A stretch of DNA of 10,119 nt from Lachnospiraceae bacterium (lineage in GTDB: Bacteria > Bacillota_A > Clostridia > Lachnospirales > Lachnospiraceae). The stretch covers positions 1 through 10,119 of the forward strand of contig JAFRYJ010000014.1 of NCBI GenBank assembly GCA_017437705.1, read 5' to 3'. A model generated the notes under the pieces. It had not been told where the DNA came from. It searched no databases and saw nothing but the letters and a program-made list of their open reading frames with translations. The translations under genes and the position numbers were made by a program. Positions 1-8,755 of this stretch are shown one piece after another. Numbering within the stretch: the stretch's first letter is position 1; the number at the start of each line of letters is the position of its first letter.

Positions 1-1
1 C

Positions 2-2857
2 ATGACCTCCGAGGAGCTTCTCACATCATGCCGTGATGTTATGGACAGGTCGGAGCTGGTAAAAAACAGTTATTTTATGTTCGATGAATTTACCGGTTTT
101 ACGCCTTCCCAGCTGGACATCGTGGAAAAGATCCTGAAAAACAGCCTCGGGGTGAAGATCGCCCTTACGGTGGATGAAAGGGAGAAGCCCTTTTCAAAGC
201 CCGCGGAGGAGGAGCTGTTCGGCATTACGAAGGAAACGATAATGAAGCTGGAAGAGCTCTGCAGGGAGACCGGGACAAAGCGGGACCCGGACAGGGATCT
301 CATTATTAAAAACCCGTATTCGGATAAGAAAAGTCCGGAGATCTCCTATATAGAGCGGAATATATTCAGAAAAGACCAGGTTCAAATGGATAAGATCCCG
401 GAAGACGTTAAGCTGACGGAATGTACGGATCTGGATGAAGAGACTTATTATATCGCGGATGAGATAGACAGGCTGGTCAAGCAGGAGGGATACAGATACA
501 GGGATTTTGCCGTCATCACCTCGGACCAGGAGACATACAGAAGATTTTTCGAAAAGAATTTCAAGCACTTCGGGATACCGTATTTCATGGACGACAAGCG
601 TTCCATCGAGGGCAACGCCTATGTGGAATTTATCCGGGAGCTTTTGAATACAACGATCAGCGGGTTTATGTATGATCCTCTGTTTTCGTTTCTTAGATCG
701 GGGTTGACGGGCATACCGGACGAAGATATCGACGCCGCGGACAACTACGCCCTGCAGTTCGGCATACGCAGCAAAAATGCCTGGGAAGGGGAATGGACCC
801 CGGAGGATCCCGATGAGGCAGAGCGTTTAAACGGCATCAGGAGCAGTATATACGATATATTCATGCGCTGCGAGGAGAGCATCTTCAAAAGCGGACTTAC
901 CGTAAGTGAAAGATGCAGCGGTATCCGCAGGCTTTCGGAAGAGCTTAACGTCAGGGAAAGGCTGCAGGAGATCGCGGAAGGATTCCTGAAAAGAGGAATG
1001 CCCTCAAGAGCCCAGGAATACGGTAGAGTTTACGACGCCGTTGAGGATATATTCGACAAGTTTTCGGGGATAATGGGCGATGAGGCGATGGGCCTCAGGG
1101 AATTCATGAGCATCCTCGAGGAGGGCTTTTCCAACGTTAAGCTGGGGGTCGTGCCTTCTGTCCAGGATGAGACCGTTATCGGCGACGTCAGAAGGACAAG
1201 GCTTTCGGACGTTAAAATGCTGTTTTTCGCCGGTCTCAACGACAACCTCATACCTGCGCCCATAAGCACAGGCGGCGTTCTGAACGACGGGGACAAAAAG
1301 ATCCTCAAGGAATACGATGTCACGCTTTCGCCGGACAGGCAGAAAAAGGCCTGCGAAGAGAGGTTTTATCTTTATACGATACTTTCAAAACCGGAGGAAA
1401 AGCTCTATTTAACATTTTCAAGGACGGGCACCGACAACAGGGCGCTCCGGCCCTCAAGCCTTATCGGCAAGATCACGCAGGTGCTTCAGAAACTGGAGGC
1501 CGGGAAGTGTGAGTTAACGCTATACGAGGGCGATCCTTTATATGCGGTGGCAGGGGATCTTTCACTTAAGGCATCAAAAGAGGCAGACGGCCGGTTCAGG
1601 CAGGCAGTGGCTTTCTTAAAGGGTGATGATGCCGGCCGCACAATGCTTGAAAAGCTGGAGAGCGGTGCGTTTTCCGGTGATGAGCATCCTGCGCTGGAGC
1701 CTGCGGCGGCGGACCTTCTGTTTGAGGACGGCGTTCTAAGGATAAGCGTTACGGCACTGGAGAAGTTTGCAGCGTGCAAATACAGATACTTTGCGGCCTA
1801 CACCCTGGGACTTGAGGAACGAAAAGAGCTGAAGCTGCGCCAGGTTGAACTGGGCAATATCTATCACAGGGCCTTCGAGATCGTGGCAAAGACCATGCAG
1901 GACAAAGGCATTTCATGGCAGGATCTTTCGGAAGACGAGATCCGTGCGATGGTGACGGAGGGCGTGGAGAAAGCCTTTGAGGACTGCAGCACCGGCGCCA
2001 TCACCGATACCGCCAGGAACATGGAAATTATGGATACGATCGTCAGGGTCGCCGAAAATGCAGCTGCCGTATTCAGATATCAGATGGAGCATTCTTCCTT
2101 CAGGACTGCGGAGGCGGAGAAGAAGATCGTTTCAAAGCCCATGGATCTGGGAAACGGAAGAAAGCTCATCATCAGGGGAAAGCTGGACCGTCTGGACGTC
2201 TGCGATATGGACGGCGGGGAATACCTGAAGGTCATCGACTACAAAAGCGGTAAAAAGGATTTCCACCTGGACAGGGTATACGAGGGGACAGACCTTCAGC
2301 TCTTTCTTTATCTGAACGAGATCACGGAGCAGAAAATGAAAAAGGACGGATCCGCACCGGTGCTGCCGGCCGCCGTCTTTTACATAAACATCGACGATCC
2401 CTATGTGGAATGCTTCGGAGCGGATGATGAGGAGATAAAGAAGAACAGGATAACGGAACTTAAACCCAAAGGCATTGTCAGCAGGGATGAGAAAACTCTG
2501 CTGGCGCTGGACAACCGGATGGAAAATGGCTATAAATCAGACATCATACCGGCAGGATACAAAACTGGTGGAGGGTTTAACAATAATGTAACAAAAGCCG
2601 CAGATCCGGAGCAGCTCCTCATGATGGAGCGTCATGTAAAGAAACTGTCAGAGATAATGGCCGGGGAGATCGCAGAGGGAGCAATTACCGCCGATCCGTT
2701 TAAAAAGGGATCGGAATCATCATGCGAATACTGCCCCTATAAAGCTGTGTGCGGCTTCGATCTGTCCATCGACGGATACGATTTCAGAAGACCGAAAAAG
2801 TACACCCCTGAGGAGATCTGGGAGATGCTTGAACAGGAGGAGGAAGCGGATGGCTGA
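2..2857 (+). CDS. addB: ATP-dependent helicase/nuclease subunit B (AddB), 5'-truncated by window edge
   Basis: AddB is the second subunit of the AddAB enzyme, which unwinds and degrades double-strand DNA ends until a Chi-like site and prepares them for RecA. The visible 951 residues lack the N-terminus. The family is usually about 1100-1170 residues, so roughly 150-200 are missing, including the Walker A region; the ATG at position 2 is only the first visible methionine. The C-terminal part has the RecB-like nuclease signature: G-K-L-D-R-L-D followed by I-D-Y-K-S (visible D746, K748). It also has the four cysteines expected to bind a 4Fe-4S cluster: C592 in A-A-C-K-Y-R-Y-F, then C908, C911 and C917 in the C-x2-C-x5-C arrangement near the end. 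The nuclease site therefore looks intact. The stop overlaps the addA start by 8 bases, implying translational coupling. Family assignment is firm; the true start is not visible. Confidence 0.96.
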   Translation: MTSEELLTSCRDVMDRSELVKNSYFMFDEFTGFTPSQLDIVEKILKNSLGVKIALTVDEREKPFSKPAEEELFGITKETIMKLEELCRETGTKRDPDRDLIIKNPYSDKKSPEISYIERNIFRKDQVQMDKIPEDVKLTECTDLDEETYYIADEIDRLVKQEGYRYRDFAVITSDQETYRRFFEKNFKHFGIPYFMDDKRSIEGNAYVEFIRELLNTTISGFMYDPLFSFLRSGLTGIPDEDIDAADNYALQFGIRSKNAWEGEWTPEDPDEAERLNGIRSSIYDIFMRCEESIFKSGLTVSERCSGIRRLSEELNVRERLQEIAEGFLKRGMPSRAQEYGRVYDAVEDIFDKFSGIMGDEAMGLREFMSILEEGFSNVKLGVVPSVQDETVIGDVRRTRLSDVKMLFFAGLNDNLIPAPISTGGVLNDGDKKILKEYDVTLSPDRQKKACEERFYLYTILSKPEEKLYLTFSRTGTDNRALRPSSLIGKITQVLQKLEAGKCELTLYEGDPLYAVAGDLSLKASKEADGRFRQAVAFLKGDDAGRTMLEKLESGAFSGDEHPALEPAAADLLFEDGVLRISVTALEKFAACKYRYFAAYTLGLEERKELKLRQVELGNIYHRAFEIVAKTMQDKGISWQDLSEDEIRAMVTEGVEKAFEDCSTGAITDTARNMEIMDTIVRVAENAAAVFRYQMEHSSFRTAEAEKKIVSKPMDLGNGRKLIIRGKLDRLDVCDMDGGEYLKVIDYKSGKKDFHLDRVYEGTDLQLFLYLNEITEQKMKKDGSAPVLPAAVFYINIDDPYVECFGADDEEIKKNRITELKPKGIVSRDEKTLLALDNRMENGYKSDIIPAGYKTGGGFNNNVTKAADPEQLLMMERHVKKLSEIMAGEIAEGAITADPFKKGSESSCEYCPYKAVCGFDLSIDGYDFRRPKKYTPEEIWEMLEQEEEADG
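2835..2843 (+). promoter_or_regulatory. Ribosome binding site of addA (sets its start)
   Basis: AGGAGGAGG lies 6 bases before the ATG at 2850, inside the end of addB. It favours the ATG at 2850 over a TTG at 2829 in the same frame. The TTG would add seven residues (M-N-R-R-R-K-R) unlike an AddA start, and it has no ribosome site of its own. Confidence 0.85.
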
Positions 2858-5800
2858 GAATTGGACAGACGAACAGAAAAAAGCCATGGAACTTGACGAT
2901 TCCTGCACGGATATACTGGTCAGCGCATCAGCCGGCTCCGGCAAGACGGCTGTGCTTGTTGAGCGCATGATAAGGATGATCACCGATGAAAAAGACCCCG
3001 TGGATGTTGACAGGATCCTTGTAGTCACCTTTACCAGGGCTGCTGCAAGGGAAATGAAGGCGAAGATCGAGGCTGCTCTCAGTGAGAAGATCGGGGACAA
3101 GAATACGCCCGAAGAGGTAAAGGAAAGGCTGAGGAAGCAGGAGATCATGGTACCTCACGCTCATATCATGACAATAGACAGTTTCTGCAGCCGGCTGATA
3201 AAAGAGAACTTCAGCGCACTGGATATAGACCCCGGCTTTGAGACCGCCGATGAAAACGATCTCAGGCTTTTAAGATCGGATATCATTAACAAGATGCTGG
3301 AGGATCATTACGGGAACAGAGAGGATGTTTTTTCGGAGCTGTCGTCCATGTACAGGGACAACAGGGCTGAAAGCAACAGGCTGGAGGAAATGATCCTGTC
3401 GATCTACAATGCATCCTGCAGCAGACCTGAGCCGGTGAAATGGATGAACAGCCTGAAGACCGGAGGTTTGGGCGAAGGCGAAAGTATTGATGATATGCCT
3501 GCGGTAAGATATATCACGGATGAGATACGGGACAGGCTTGGAAGCAGCATCAGAGAACTCGAGTCTGTATTGGCGGAGATCGGCGGTCATCCTGGATTGG
3601 AGAAACTGTATCGCTTTACGGAGAATATTCTGTCCGGCCTGAAGGGTGCATATTCATGCAGCGATTTCAGCAGTATGTGCGCATATACGCCCATTGATAA
3701 GGGAGACATGCGTAGTGTGAGGAAAAAAGGCGTAGAAGAGAAAGAACTCTTTGACAATGCGAAGGAACGGGTAAGTGCGGTCAGAAACATTATAAATGAT
3801 CATATCAACAAGTATTTCCTGGGAAAAGGCCCGGAGGTGGAGAAAAAGGCGGTAATGCTGTTCCTGGGTGCAGCGGATCTTTTCGTGGATCTGGCACTGG
3901 AGTTCAGGGAGAGATTCACGGAGGCAAAGAAGGACAGGAACATGCTGGATTTCAGCGATATCGAGCATCTTGCACTGGAGCTCCTCACATATAACGACAA
4001 CGGGATCTGGCGGAAGACAGCGAAAGCGGAAGAGCTTTCGCTCAGCTTCCGCGAGATAATGATCGACGAGTACCAGGATACGAACGAGGTCCAGGAGCGG
4101 ATACTTTCCGCGCTTAAGAGCACAGGGAAGGGCCATAACCGGATGTTCATGGTGGGCGACGTAAAGCAGAGCATTTACAGTTTCAGAAGCGCCGATCCCC
4201 ACATTTTCCTGGAAAAGTATGACGCCTTTACAAGAAACGAAGGTCCCCGCATGAAGGTGGACCTGCAGGCGAACTTCAGGAGCACGGATGCAGTCATAGA
4301 GCCGGTAAACGCGATATTTGAAAGCATCATGACAAGAGAGACCGGCGAGCTGGATTACGACAGCTTTCAGAAGCTGAAGGGAAGCAGGGGCGCCGGCGCG
4401 GGACCGGATCAGAAAGCATATATCATCAGGATCAGGCCGGCAGAGGACGATCCTCTTTCGCTCGTGGAACGGCAGGCACTGGAGATAGGCAGGGAGATAA
4501 AAAGGATAACCGACCCTGAAAACGGCATCGACATCTACGATAAGACAAATAAGGCTTTCAGAAAAGCCGGGTTCTCCGATATAGGCATACTCATGCGCAG
4601 CATGGCCGGCGGAAAAGGCGAGGAGACTGCCAATAAGCTGGCGGAGCTGGGTATAACGGCGGAGGTGGATTCCACAACGGGATTCCTCGACAGCTTTGAG
4701 GTGGAGCTTATGCTTTCATGCCTGTCGCTTATGGACAACATGGATCAGGACATTCCCCTGGCAGCGGTGATGCTTTCACCGGCCGGAGGCTTTACCGACA
4801 GCGAGCTCGTAATTATAAAGCGCACCGGGGAAAATGGCAGCTTATACAAAAGCTGTCTTGAGGCCGCCGGAAAGGATATGGAAACAGGGCGTAAGGTAAA
4901 GGGCTTTCTGGAGACCATGAGGGAAATGAGAAGCCTCCGAAGCGTTTATCCTCTGCACGAGTACATAGAGCTGTTTGCCGGGAGATTCGGCATAAGGGAG
5001 TATGTGGCGTCAATGCCCGGAGGCGGCCGGAGACTTTCGAACATAGACCTTCTGATAACGAAGGCTGCGGAATATGAGAAGGGATCCTACAGAGGGCTGT
5101 TTAATTTCCTCAGGTATGTAAAGCGCCTGAAGGAGGACGAAACGGTGGAGCTGGGCGAATCAATAACGGCGGCGGATTCAAGCAGCGTGAAGATCATGAC
5201 GGTCCACAAGAGTAAGGGACTGGAGTTCCCGGTGGTATTCGTCATGGATATGCAGAAGGGCTTTAATACAAAAGATACCAGCGCAGGGGTCCTTATAGAC
5301 GATGAGCTGGGCATGGGCTTAAAGACCTACGATACGGCTGCGCGCACCACGGCTGACAGCATTGTGAGGAAGGCCATAGCCAATAAGTTAAAAGGAAAGC
5401 TGATAAACGAAGAGATGAGGATCCTCTACGTTGCCCTTACCAGGGCCAGGGACAGGCTTTACATGGTGGGGACGGCGGAGGATAAGGATAAGGACAATTC
5501 CAAGGCTGGAATGCCACGCTGGAAGCCTGCCGCGGACAGCGTCATAAATACCGTTTATCTCAAGGATCATTTGAATTATCTCGACTGGATAATGCCTGTG
5601 GCGGTGTACCGGGGGGACAGGCTTTTTGAACTAAGGGATGTCGATGCAGACCCCGACGATACCGGCGGGGCAAAGACTTCGGACAGAAGGATCACCAGGG
5701 AGGATCTCGATGGAATATCTGGAGATGATATCTGGGATGAAGAACTTCTGAAGAACATGAGAGAGCGGTCAGCCTCATACAGATTTGAGGCGGATACTCA

Positions 5801-6446
5801 TCTTCCCGCAAAGGTCTCCGTTTCGGCCCTGAAGCACGGCCTGGGTGATGAAGATGAGGAGGCATATACACCGCTTCCCGAGGCAAATGCGGGCGAGGGC
5901 TCGGAAGAGGCATCCCTTCTCGGAACGGCAGTGCACAAGATCTTCGAGGTAATGGATCCCGGCAGGGACTGTTCCGAAGAGGAGATAACGGCGCTTGTGG
6001 AAGAGCTTTGCGGAAAAGGCCTGATAAGCAAAGAAGTAAAGGATCTCATCGATCCCGGCTTCTTTATGAACTTAAGCGATACGGAGATATTCCGGAGGAT
6101 GAAGAAGGCTGCGGAAGAGGGAACTCTCAAAAGAGAGCAGCAGTTTGTTATTTCCGTTCCCGCATCGAATGTGTATACTGATATAGTATCTGACGAGCAG
6201 GTGATCATCCAGGGCATAACGGACGCCTTTTTCGAAGAGGACGGAAAGATCGTCATCGTTGATTACAAGACGGACCGTATAAGGCCCGGATCCGAAGAGG
6301 CGGTCCTTAAAGACAGGTATTCGGTTCAGATGGCCTGGTATATAAGAGCTTTGGAGATGACTCTCGGACTCCCGGTGAAGGAAGCCGTGCTCTATTCCGT
6401 AAGAAACAGAAAAGAGGTGCATATACTGAATGAGCATGCGATTTAA
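2850..6446 (+). CDS. addA: ATP-dependent helicase/nuclease subunit A (AddA)
   Basis: AddA is the UvrD/Rep-like helicase and second nuclease of the AddAB double-strand-break resection complex. The protein has 1198 residues, normal for the family. In order it shows a Q-motif-like W-T-x-E-Q (5-9), Walker A A-S-A-G-S-G-K-T (26-33, K32), motif Ia V-V-T-F-T-R-A-A-A-R-E-M, motif II D-E-Y-Q-D (406-410), motif III V-G-D-V-K-Q-S-I-Y-S-F-R, motif V with T-V-H-K-S-K-G-L-E-F (H786), and motif VI Y-V-A-L-T-R-A-R (860-867). The C-terminal RecB-type nuclease has G-T-A-V-H (H1029), Q-G-I-T-D (D1125) and V-D-Y-K-T-D (D1138, K1140). All catalytic residues I can check are present, so both helicase and nuclease should be active. 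The start at 2850 is set by the AGGAGGAGG site and fits the usual M-A/x-x-x-W-T-x-E-Q beginning. It overlaps the end of addB by 8 bases. Confidence 0.97.
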   Translation: MAENWTDEQKKAMELDDSCTDILVSASAGSGKTAVLVERMIRMITDEKDPVDVDRILVVTFTRAAAREMKAKIEAALSEKIGDKNTPEEVKERLRKQEIMVPHAHIMTIDSFCSRLIKENFSALDIDPGFETADENDLRLLRSDIINKMLEDHYGNREDVFSELSSMYRDNRAESNRLEEMILSIYNASCSRPEPVKWMNSLKTGGLGEGESIDDMPAVRYITDEIRDRLGSSIRELESVLAEIGGHPGLEKLYRFTENILSGLKGAYSCSDFSSMCAYTPIDKGDMRSVRKKGVEEKELFDNAKERVSAVRNIINDHINKYFLGKGPEVEKKAVMLFLGAADLFVDLALEFRERFTEAKKDRNMLDFSDIEHLALELLTYNDNGIWRKTAKAEELSLSFREIMIDEYQDTNEVQERILSALKSTGKGHNRMFMVGDVKQSIYSFRSADPHIFLEKYDAFTRNEGPRMKVDLQANFRSTDAVIEPVNAIFESIMTRETGELDYDSFQKLKGSRGAGAGPDQKAYIIRIRPAEDDPLSLVERQALEIGREIKRITDPENGIDIYDKTNKAFRKAGFSDIGILMRSMAGGKGEETANKLAELGITAEVDSTTGFLDSFEVELMLSCLSLMDNMDQDIPLAAVMLSPAGGFTDSELVIIKRTGENGSLYKSCLEAAGKDMETGRKVKGFLETMREMRSLRSVYPLHEYIELFAGRFGIREYVASMPGGGRRLSNIDLLITKAAEYEKGSYRGLFNFLRYVKRLKEDETVELGESITAADSSSVKIMTVHKSKGLEFPVVFVMDMQKGFNTKDTSAGVLIDDELGMGLKTYDTAARTTADSIVRKAIANKLKGKLINEEMRILYVALTRARDRLYMVGTAEDKDKDNSKAGMPRWKPAADSVINTVYLKDHLNYLDWIMPVAVYRGDRLFELRDVDADPDDTGGAKTSDRRITREDLDGISGDDIWDEELLKNMRERSASYRFEADTHLPAKVSVSALKHGLGDEDEEAYTPLPEANAGEGSEEASLLGTAVHKIFEVMDPGRDCSEEEITALVEELCGKGLISKEVKDLIDPGFFMNLSDTEIFRRMKKAAEEGTLKREQQFVISVPASNVYTDIVSDEQVIIQGITDAFFEEDGKIVIVDYKTDRIRPGSEEAVLKDRYSVQMAWYIRALEMTLGLPVKEAVLYSVRNRKEVHILNEHAI

Positions 6447-6453
6447 CGCATGC
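6434..6453 (+). repeat. Perfect 7-bp hairpin spanning the addA stop codon
   Basis: GCATGCG (6434-6440) and CGCATGC (6447-6453) are exact reverse complements around the 6-base loop ATTTAA, which contains the addA TAA stop. No T-run follows on the + strand (the next bases are CGTCAGAGAATG), so it is not a standard intrinsic terminator. It could be an intercistronic RNA hairpin that stabilises the upstream transcript or tunes expression of the methyltransferase 30 bases downstream. The repeat is directly seen; any function is inference. Confidence 0.6.
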
Positions 6454-6474
6454 CGTCAGAGAATGCTCCGGGGC

Positions 6475-6478
6475 AGGA
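6475..6478 (+). promoter_or_regulatory. Weak ribosome binding site of the methyltransferase gene
   Basis: AGGA, 5 bases before the ATG at 6484, is the best ribosome site in this gap. The frame is open further up, with an ATG at 6463 and possible starts back to 6430. Those earlier starts have no purine-rich site and would add a basic tail (R-M-L-R-G-R-N-K) not expected for the family. The site is clearly weaker than those of addA, csp or xth. Confidence 0.5.
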
Positions 6479-6483
6479 ACAAA

Positions 6484-7224
6484 ATGAGCTATAATGAATT
6501 CTCAAAGGTTTACGACGAATTTATGGAGAACGTCCCCTACGAAGAGTGGCGGGACAGGATCCTTCAGGAGCTGAAGGAGGCGGGGATCGAAGACGGGATC
6601 GCCGCCGACCTTGGCTGCGGCACCGGCATCATGACCATGCTTTTAAAGGACGCGGGATTCGACATGATAGGCATCGACAGCTCGGAGGAAATGCTTGGCG
6701 AAGCCATGGAAAAGGATCCGGAGCGCGAGGTGCTGTGGCTCAGGCAGGACATAACAGAAATGGATCTCTACGGCACCGTAAAGGCCTTTGTAAGCGTATG
6801 CGACAGCATGAATTATATTACGGATGATGCCGGTATGCTGAAGACCCTGAGGCTTGCCAACAATTTCCTGGATCCCGGGGGGCTGTTCATATTTGATATA
6901 TGCACGCCGCAGTATTACGGGAACATAGGCGATTCAGTGATAGCCGAGAACGGTGAAAGCGGAAGTTTTATCTGGGAGAATTCCTACGATGCTGAAACAG
7001 GCATAAACACCTATTACCTTACGCTTTTTATTAAAGAGCCGGACGGGCGTTACGGGAAGAGCTGCGAGGAGCATATCCAGAGAGCGTATACCGAAGAGCA
7101 TATAAAAAGGCTTATCGAAGAGGCGGGCATGGAGTATATAGCGTCATACGACGACTACAGCTTTGATCCCGCTAAAGAGGACAGCGAGAGAGTCCTCATA
7201 GTTGCAAAAGAAAAGGGGAAATAA
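6484..7224 (+). CDS. Class I SAM-dependent methyltransferase, substrate unknown
   Basis: The gene encodes a 246-residue soluble protein with a Rossmann-type methyltransferase fold. The S-adenosylmethionine loop is A-A-D-L-G-C-G-T-G (40-48), followed by the acidic end of strand two, G-I-D-S-S (D65). Next come a Q-D-I segment near residue 90, the S-V-C-D-S-M-N-Y motif (104-111) in the usual motif IV region, and L-D-P-G-G-L-F-I-F-D. The N-terminus (F-S-K-V-Y-D-E-F-M-x-x-V-P-Y-E-E-W) and C-terminus (D-S-E-R-V-L-I-V-A-K-E-K-G-K) resemble uncharacterised methyltransferases that I recall beside hslO in Lachnospiraceae. Nothing in the sequence reveals the methyl acceptor; small molecule, tRNA and protein are all open. 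The stop is one base from the hslO GTG, whose ribosome site lies inside this gene, so the two are very probably cotranslated. Confidence 0.88.
   Translation: MSYNEFSKVYDEFMENVPYEEWRDRILQELKEAGIEDGIAADLGCGTGIMTMLLKDAGFDMIGIDSSEEMLGEAMEKDPEREVLWLRQDITEMDLYGTVKAFVSVCDSMNYITDDAGMLKTLRLANNFLDPGGLFIFDICTPQYYGNIGDSVIAENGESGSFIWENSYDAETGINTYYLTLFIKEPDGRYGKSCEEHIQRAYTEEHIKRLIEEAGMEYIASYDDYSFDPAKEDSERVLIVAKEKGK
7214..7220 (+). promoter_or_regulatory. Ribosome binding site of hslO (supports GTG start)
   Basis: AGGGGAA lies in the last codons of the methyltransferase gene, with the G-run 7 bases before the GTG at 7226. It supports the GTG, giving M-D-Q-I-L-R-A, the usual Hsp33 beginning. A TTG at 7202 would add eight residues and has no ribosome site. 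Confidence 0.75.
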
Positions 7225-7225
7225 A

Positions 7226-8104
7226 GTGGATCAGATTTTGAGAGCGGCGGACAGCAGGGAAATGGCAAGAGTCTTTGTGGCAGACACAAAAGAGCTGGTG
7301 GAGGAGGCCAGAAAGGCCCACGACACATGGCCTGTTGTCACGGCTGCGCTGGGCAGGACACTTACGGCAGGAGCCATCATGGGCTGCATGCTCAAGGGCG
7401 ATAAGGACGAGCAGACCATAAGGGTCCTGGGAGACGGGCCCGTGGGTGGAATAATCGTTACGTCGGACAGCAAAGGTAACGTCAAAGGCTATGCCGGCGA
7501 GCCCCATGTGGACCTTCCGCCCAAAGCGGGCGGAAAGCTTGACGTGGGCAGGGCCGTAGGTCAGGGTACCATTTCCGTAATAAAGGATCTGGGCCTCAAA
7601 GAGCCCTATATAGGAGAGACCAATATAGTATCAGGCGAGATCGCAGAGGATCTGGCCTACTATTTCAATGCTTCGGAGCAGGTAAATTCAGTGGTGGCAC
7701 TGGGCGTGCTGGTTAATACGGATCTTACGGTCAGGCAGGCCGGCGGATACATACTGCAGCTTATGCCCGATGCGGATGATGAGTTCATAACGAGGCTGGA
7801 GGAGAACATCACCGCTATGGAAACGATGACGGTGCTCCTGGACCGCGGCGAGACGCCGGAGACTATTCTGGCCATGATATTTAAAGGCATAGATTACAAT
7901 ATCCTTGAGGTGGAGGAGACAAGATTCAGGTGCTCATGCTCCAGGGAGAAGGTGGAGAAGGCCCTTATAAGTATGGGAAAGGAGCAGCTGAAGGAGGCTG
8001 CGGACGCCGGCGAGACCATCGAAACGAAGTGCCAGTTCTGCAATAAGAAATACGAATTTACGCCGGAAGACCTGAGAGATCTTCTGAAACAGATATCAAA
8101 ATAG
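7226..8104 (+). CDS. hslO: Hsp33 redox-regulated molecular chaperone
   Basis: Hsp33 is a cytoplasmic holdase. When reduced it binds zinc through four cysteines and is inactive; oxidative unfolding stress forms disulfides and exposes the client-binding surface. The 292-residue protein is of normal family length. The N-terminal domain begins D-Q-I-L-R-A-A and includes R-V-L-G-D-G-P-V-G-G-I-I-V and V-G-Q-G-T-I-S-V-I-K-D-L-G. The C-terminal redox switch has C236-S-C238 and C269-Q-F-C272, the complete C-x-C...C-x2-C set. Translation starts at GTG, one base after the methyltransferase stop, with its ribosome site in the upstream gene. A bidirectional hairpin terminator follows about 47 bases after the stop. 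I see no heat-shock operator (CIRCE-like) in front; expression probably depends on the upstream operon. Confidence 0.97.
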   Translation: MDQILRAADSREMARVFVADTKELVEEARKAHDTWPVVTAALGRTLTAGAIMGCMLKGDKDEQTIRVLGDGPVGGIIVTSDSKGNVKGYAGEPHVDLPPKAGGKLDVGRAVGQGTISVIKDLGLKEPYIGETNIVSGEIAEDLAYYFNASEQVNSVVALGVLVNTDLTVRQAGGYILQLMPDADDEFITRLEENITAMETMTVLLDRGETPETILAMIFKGIDYNILEVEETRFRCSCSREKVEKALISMGKEQLKEAADAGETIETKCQFCNKKYEFTPEDLRDLLKQISK

Positions 8105-8150
8105 CCGCACCCGGACTGTCGGATAACGCGTCAGCAGAATACCGGAACAA

Positions 8151-8174
8151 AAAAGCTCCCGCGAGGGAGCTTTT
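8151..8174. terminator. Bidirectional intrinsic terminator between hslO and the CHR pair
   Basis: AAAAGCTCCC (8151-8160) and GGGAGCTTTT (8165-8174) form a perfect 10-bp stem with a GCGA tetraloop. Read on the + strand the stem ends in four Ts, ending hslO. Read on the - strand it runs into six Ts (complement of the A-run 8149-8154), ending the CHR genes 15 bases after their stop. Symmetry and position between convergent genes make a shared terminator the natural reading; the - strand version looks stronger. Confidence 0.9.
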
Positions 8175-8188
8175 ACCGTATTTAGACA

Positions 8189-8755
8189 CTACAAATTGAA
8201 CGAATAACCCGCCGCTATGCCTATGACGGCCGACATGCATATCAGGAGTATCGGGTTCACCTTTTTTAGACTCAGCAGGAAGGTGAGGATAAACGTGAAG
8301 GCTGTAACATAAAACAGCGGAGATCCGAATATCCCGGTATTTATGCCCGTGGGGAACAGCGTTGTGGAACCTATGGAAATGACAGCGGCGAAAAGCAGGC
8401 CCACTGCGCCGGGCTTTATGCCCCTGAAAATGCCTTCCACCAGAGTGCTTTTGCGGAATTTTTCAACGAATTTCGCAATAATAAGCAGGATGATGAAGGA
8501 GGGAAGGACAACACCCAGTGTGGCACAGACTGCTCCCAAAACACCCGCGGTCTCCATGCCGATATAAGTTGATATGTTGACGGCAAAAGGCCCGGGCGTG
8601 GATTCGGAGACAGCGATAAAATCCACCAGCTGCTCTGCCGTCATCCAGCCTTTGGAAAGGACCTCGGAGTTTATCAGCGGGATCATGGCATAGCCGCCGC
8701 CGAATGTAAAAAGCCCTATCTTCAAAAATGTGATGAACAGTTCAAGGAGGATCAT
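8189..8755 (-). CDS. Chromate transporter (CHR/ChrA) family protein, short single-domain form, second of pair
   Basis: This is a 188-residue integral membrane protein of the CHR anion transporter family. Family hallmarks are F-G-G-G-Y-A-M-I-P (18-26) at the end of the first hydrophobic stretch and S-E-S-T-P-G-P (50-56). Further hydrophobic segments lie at about residues 66-100, 112-133, 143-165 and 168-186, giving five or six membrane spans. Long ChrA proteins have two homologous halves. Short forms like this occur as adjacent pairs, for example the YwrA/YwrB-type genes of Bacillus, and are thought to work together. The ATG overlaps the upstream CHR stop as ATGA, with AAGGAGGG 7 bases before it (8763-8770), so the two are translationally coupled. 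Chromate efflux is known for some family members; the natural substrate here is uncertain, with sulfate or another oxyanion possible. Confidence 0.9.
   Translation of the reverse strand: MILLELFITFLKIGLFTFGGGYAMIPLINSEVLSKGWMTAEQLVDFIAVSESTPGPFAVNISTYIGMETAGVLGAVCATLGVVLPSFIILLIIAKFVEKFRKSTLVEGIFRGIKPGAVGLLFAAVISIGSTTLFPTGINTGIFGSPLFYVTAFTFILTFLLSLKKVNPILLICMSAVIGIAAGYSFNL

Noticed and set aside
3654..4202. Long antisense open frame (182 codons) within addA
   Set aside because: addA is continuous with its helicase motifs on the + strand. Antisense frames of this size are expected opposite a gene of this base composition, and no ribosome site or motif supports it.
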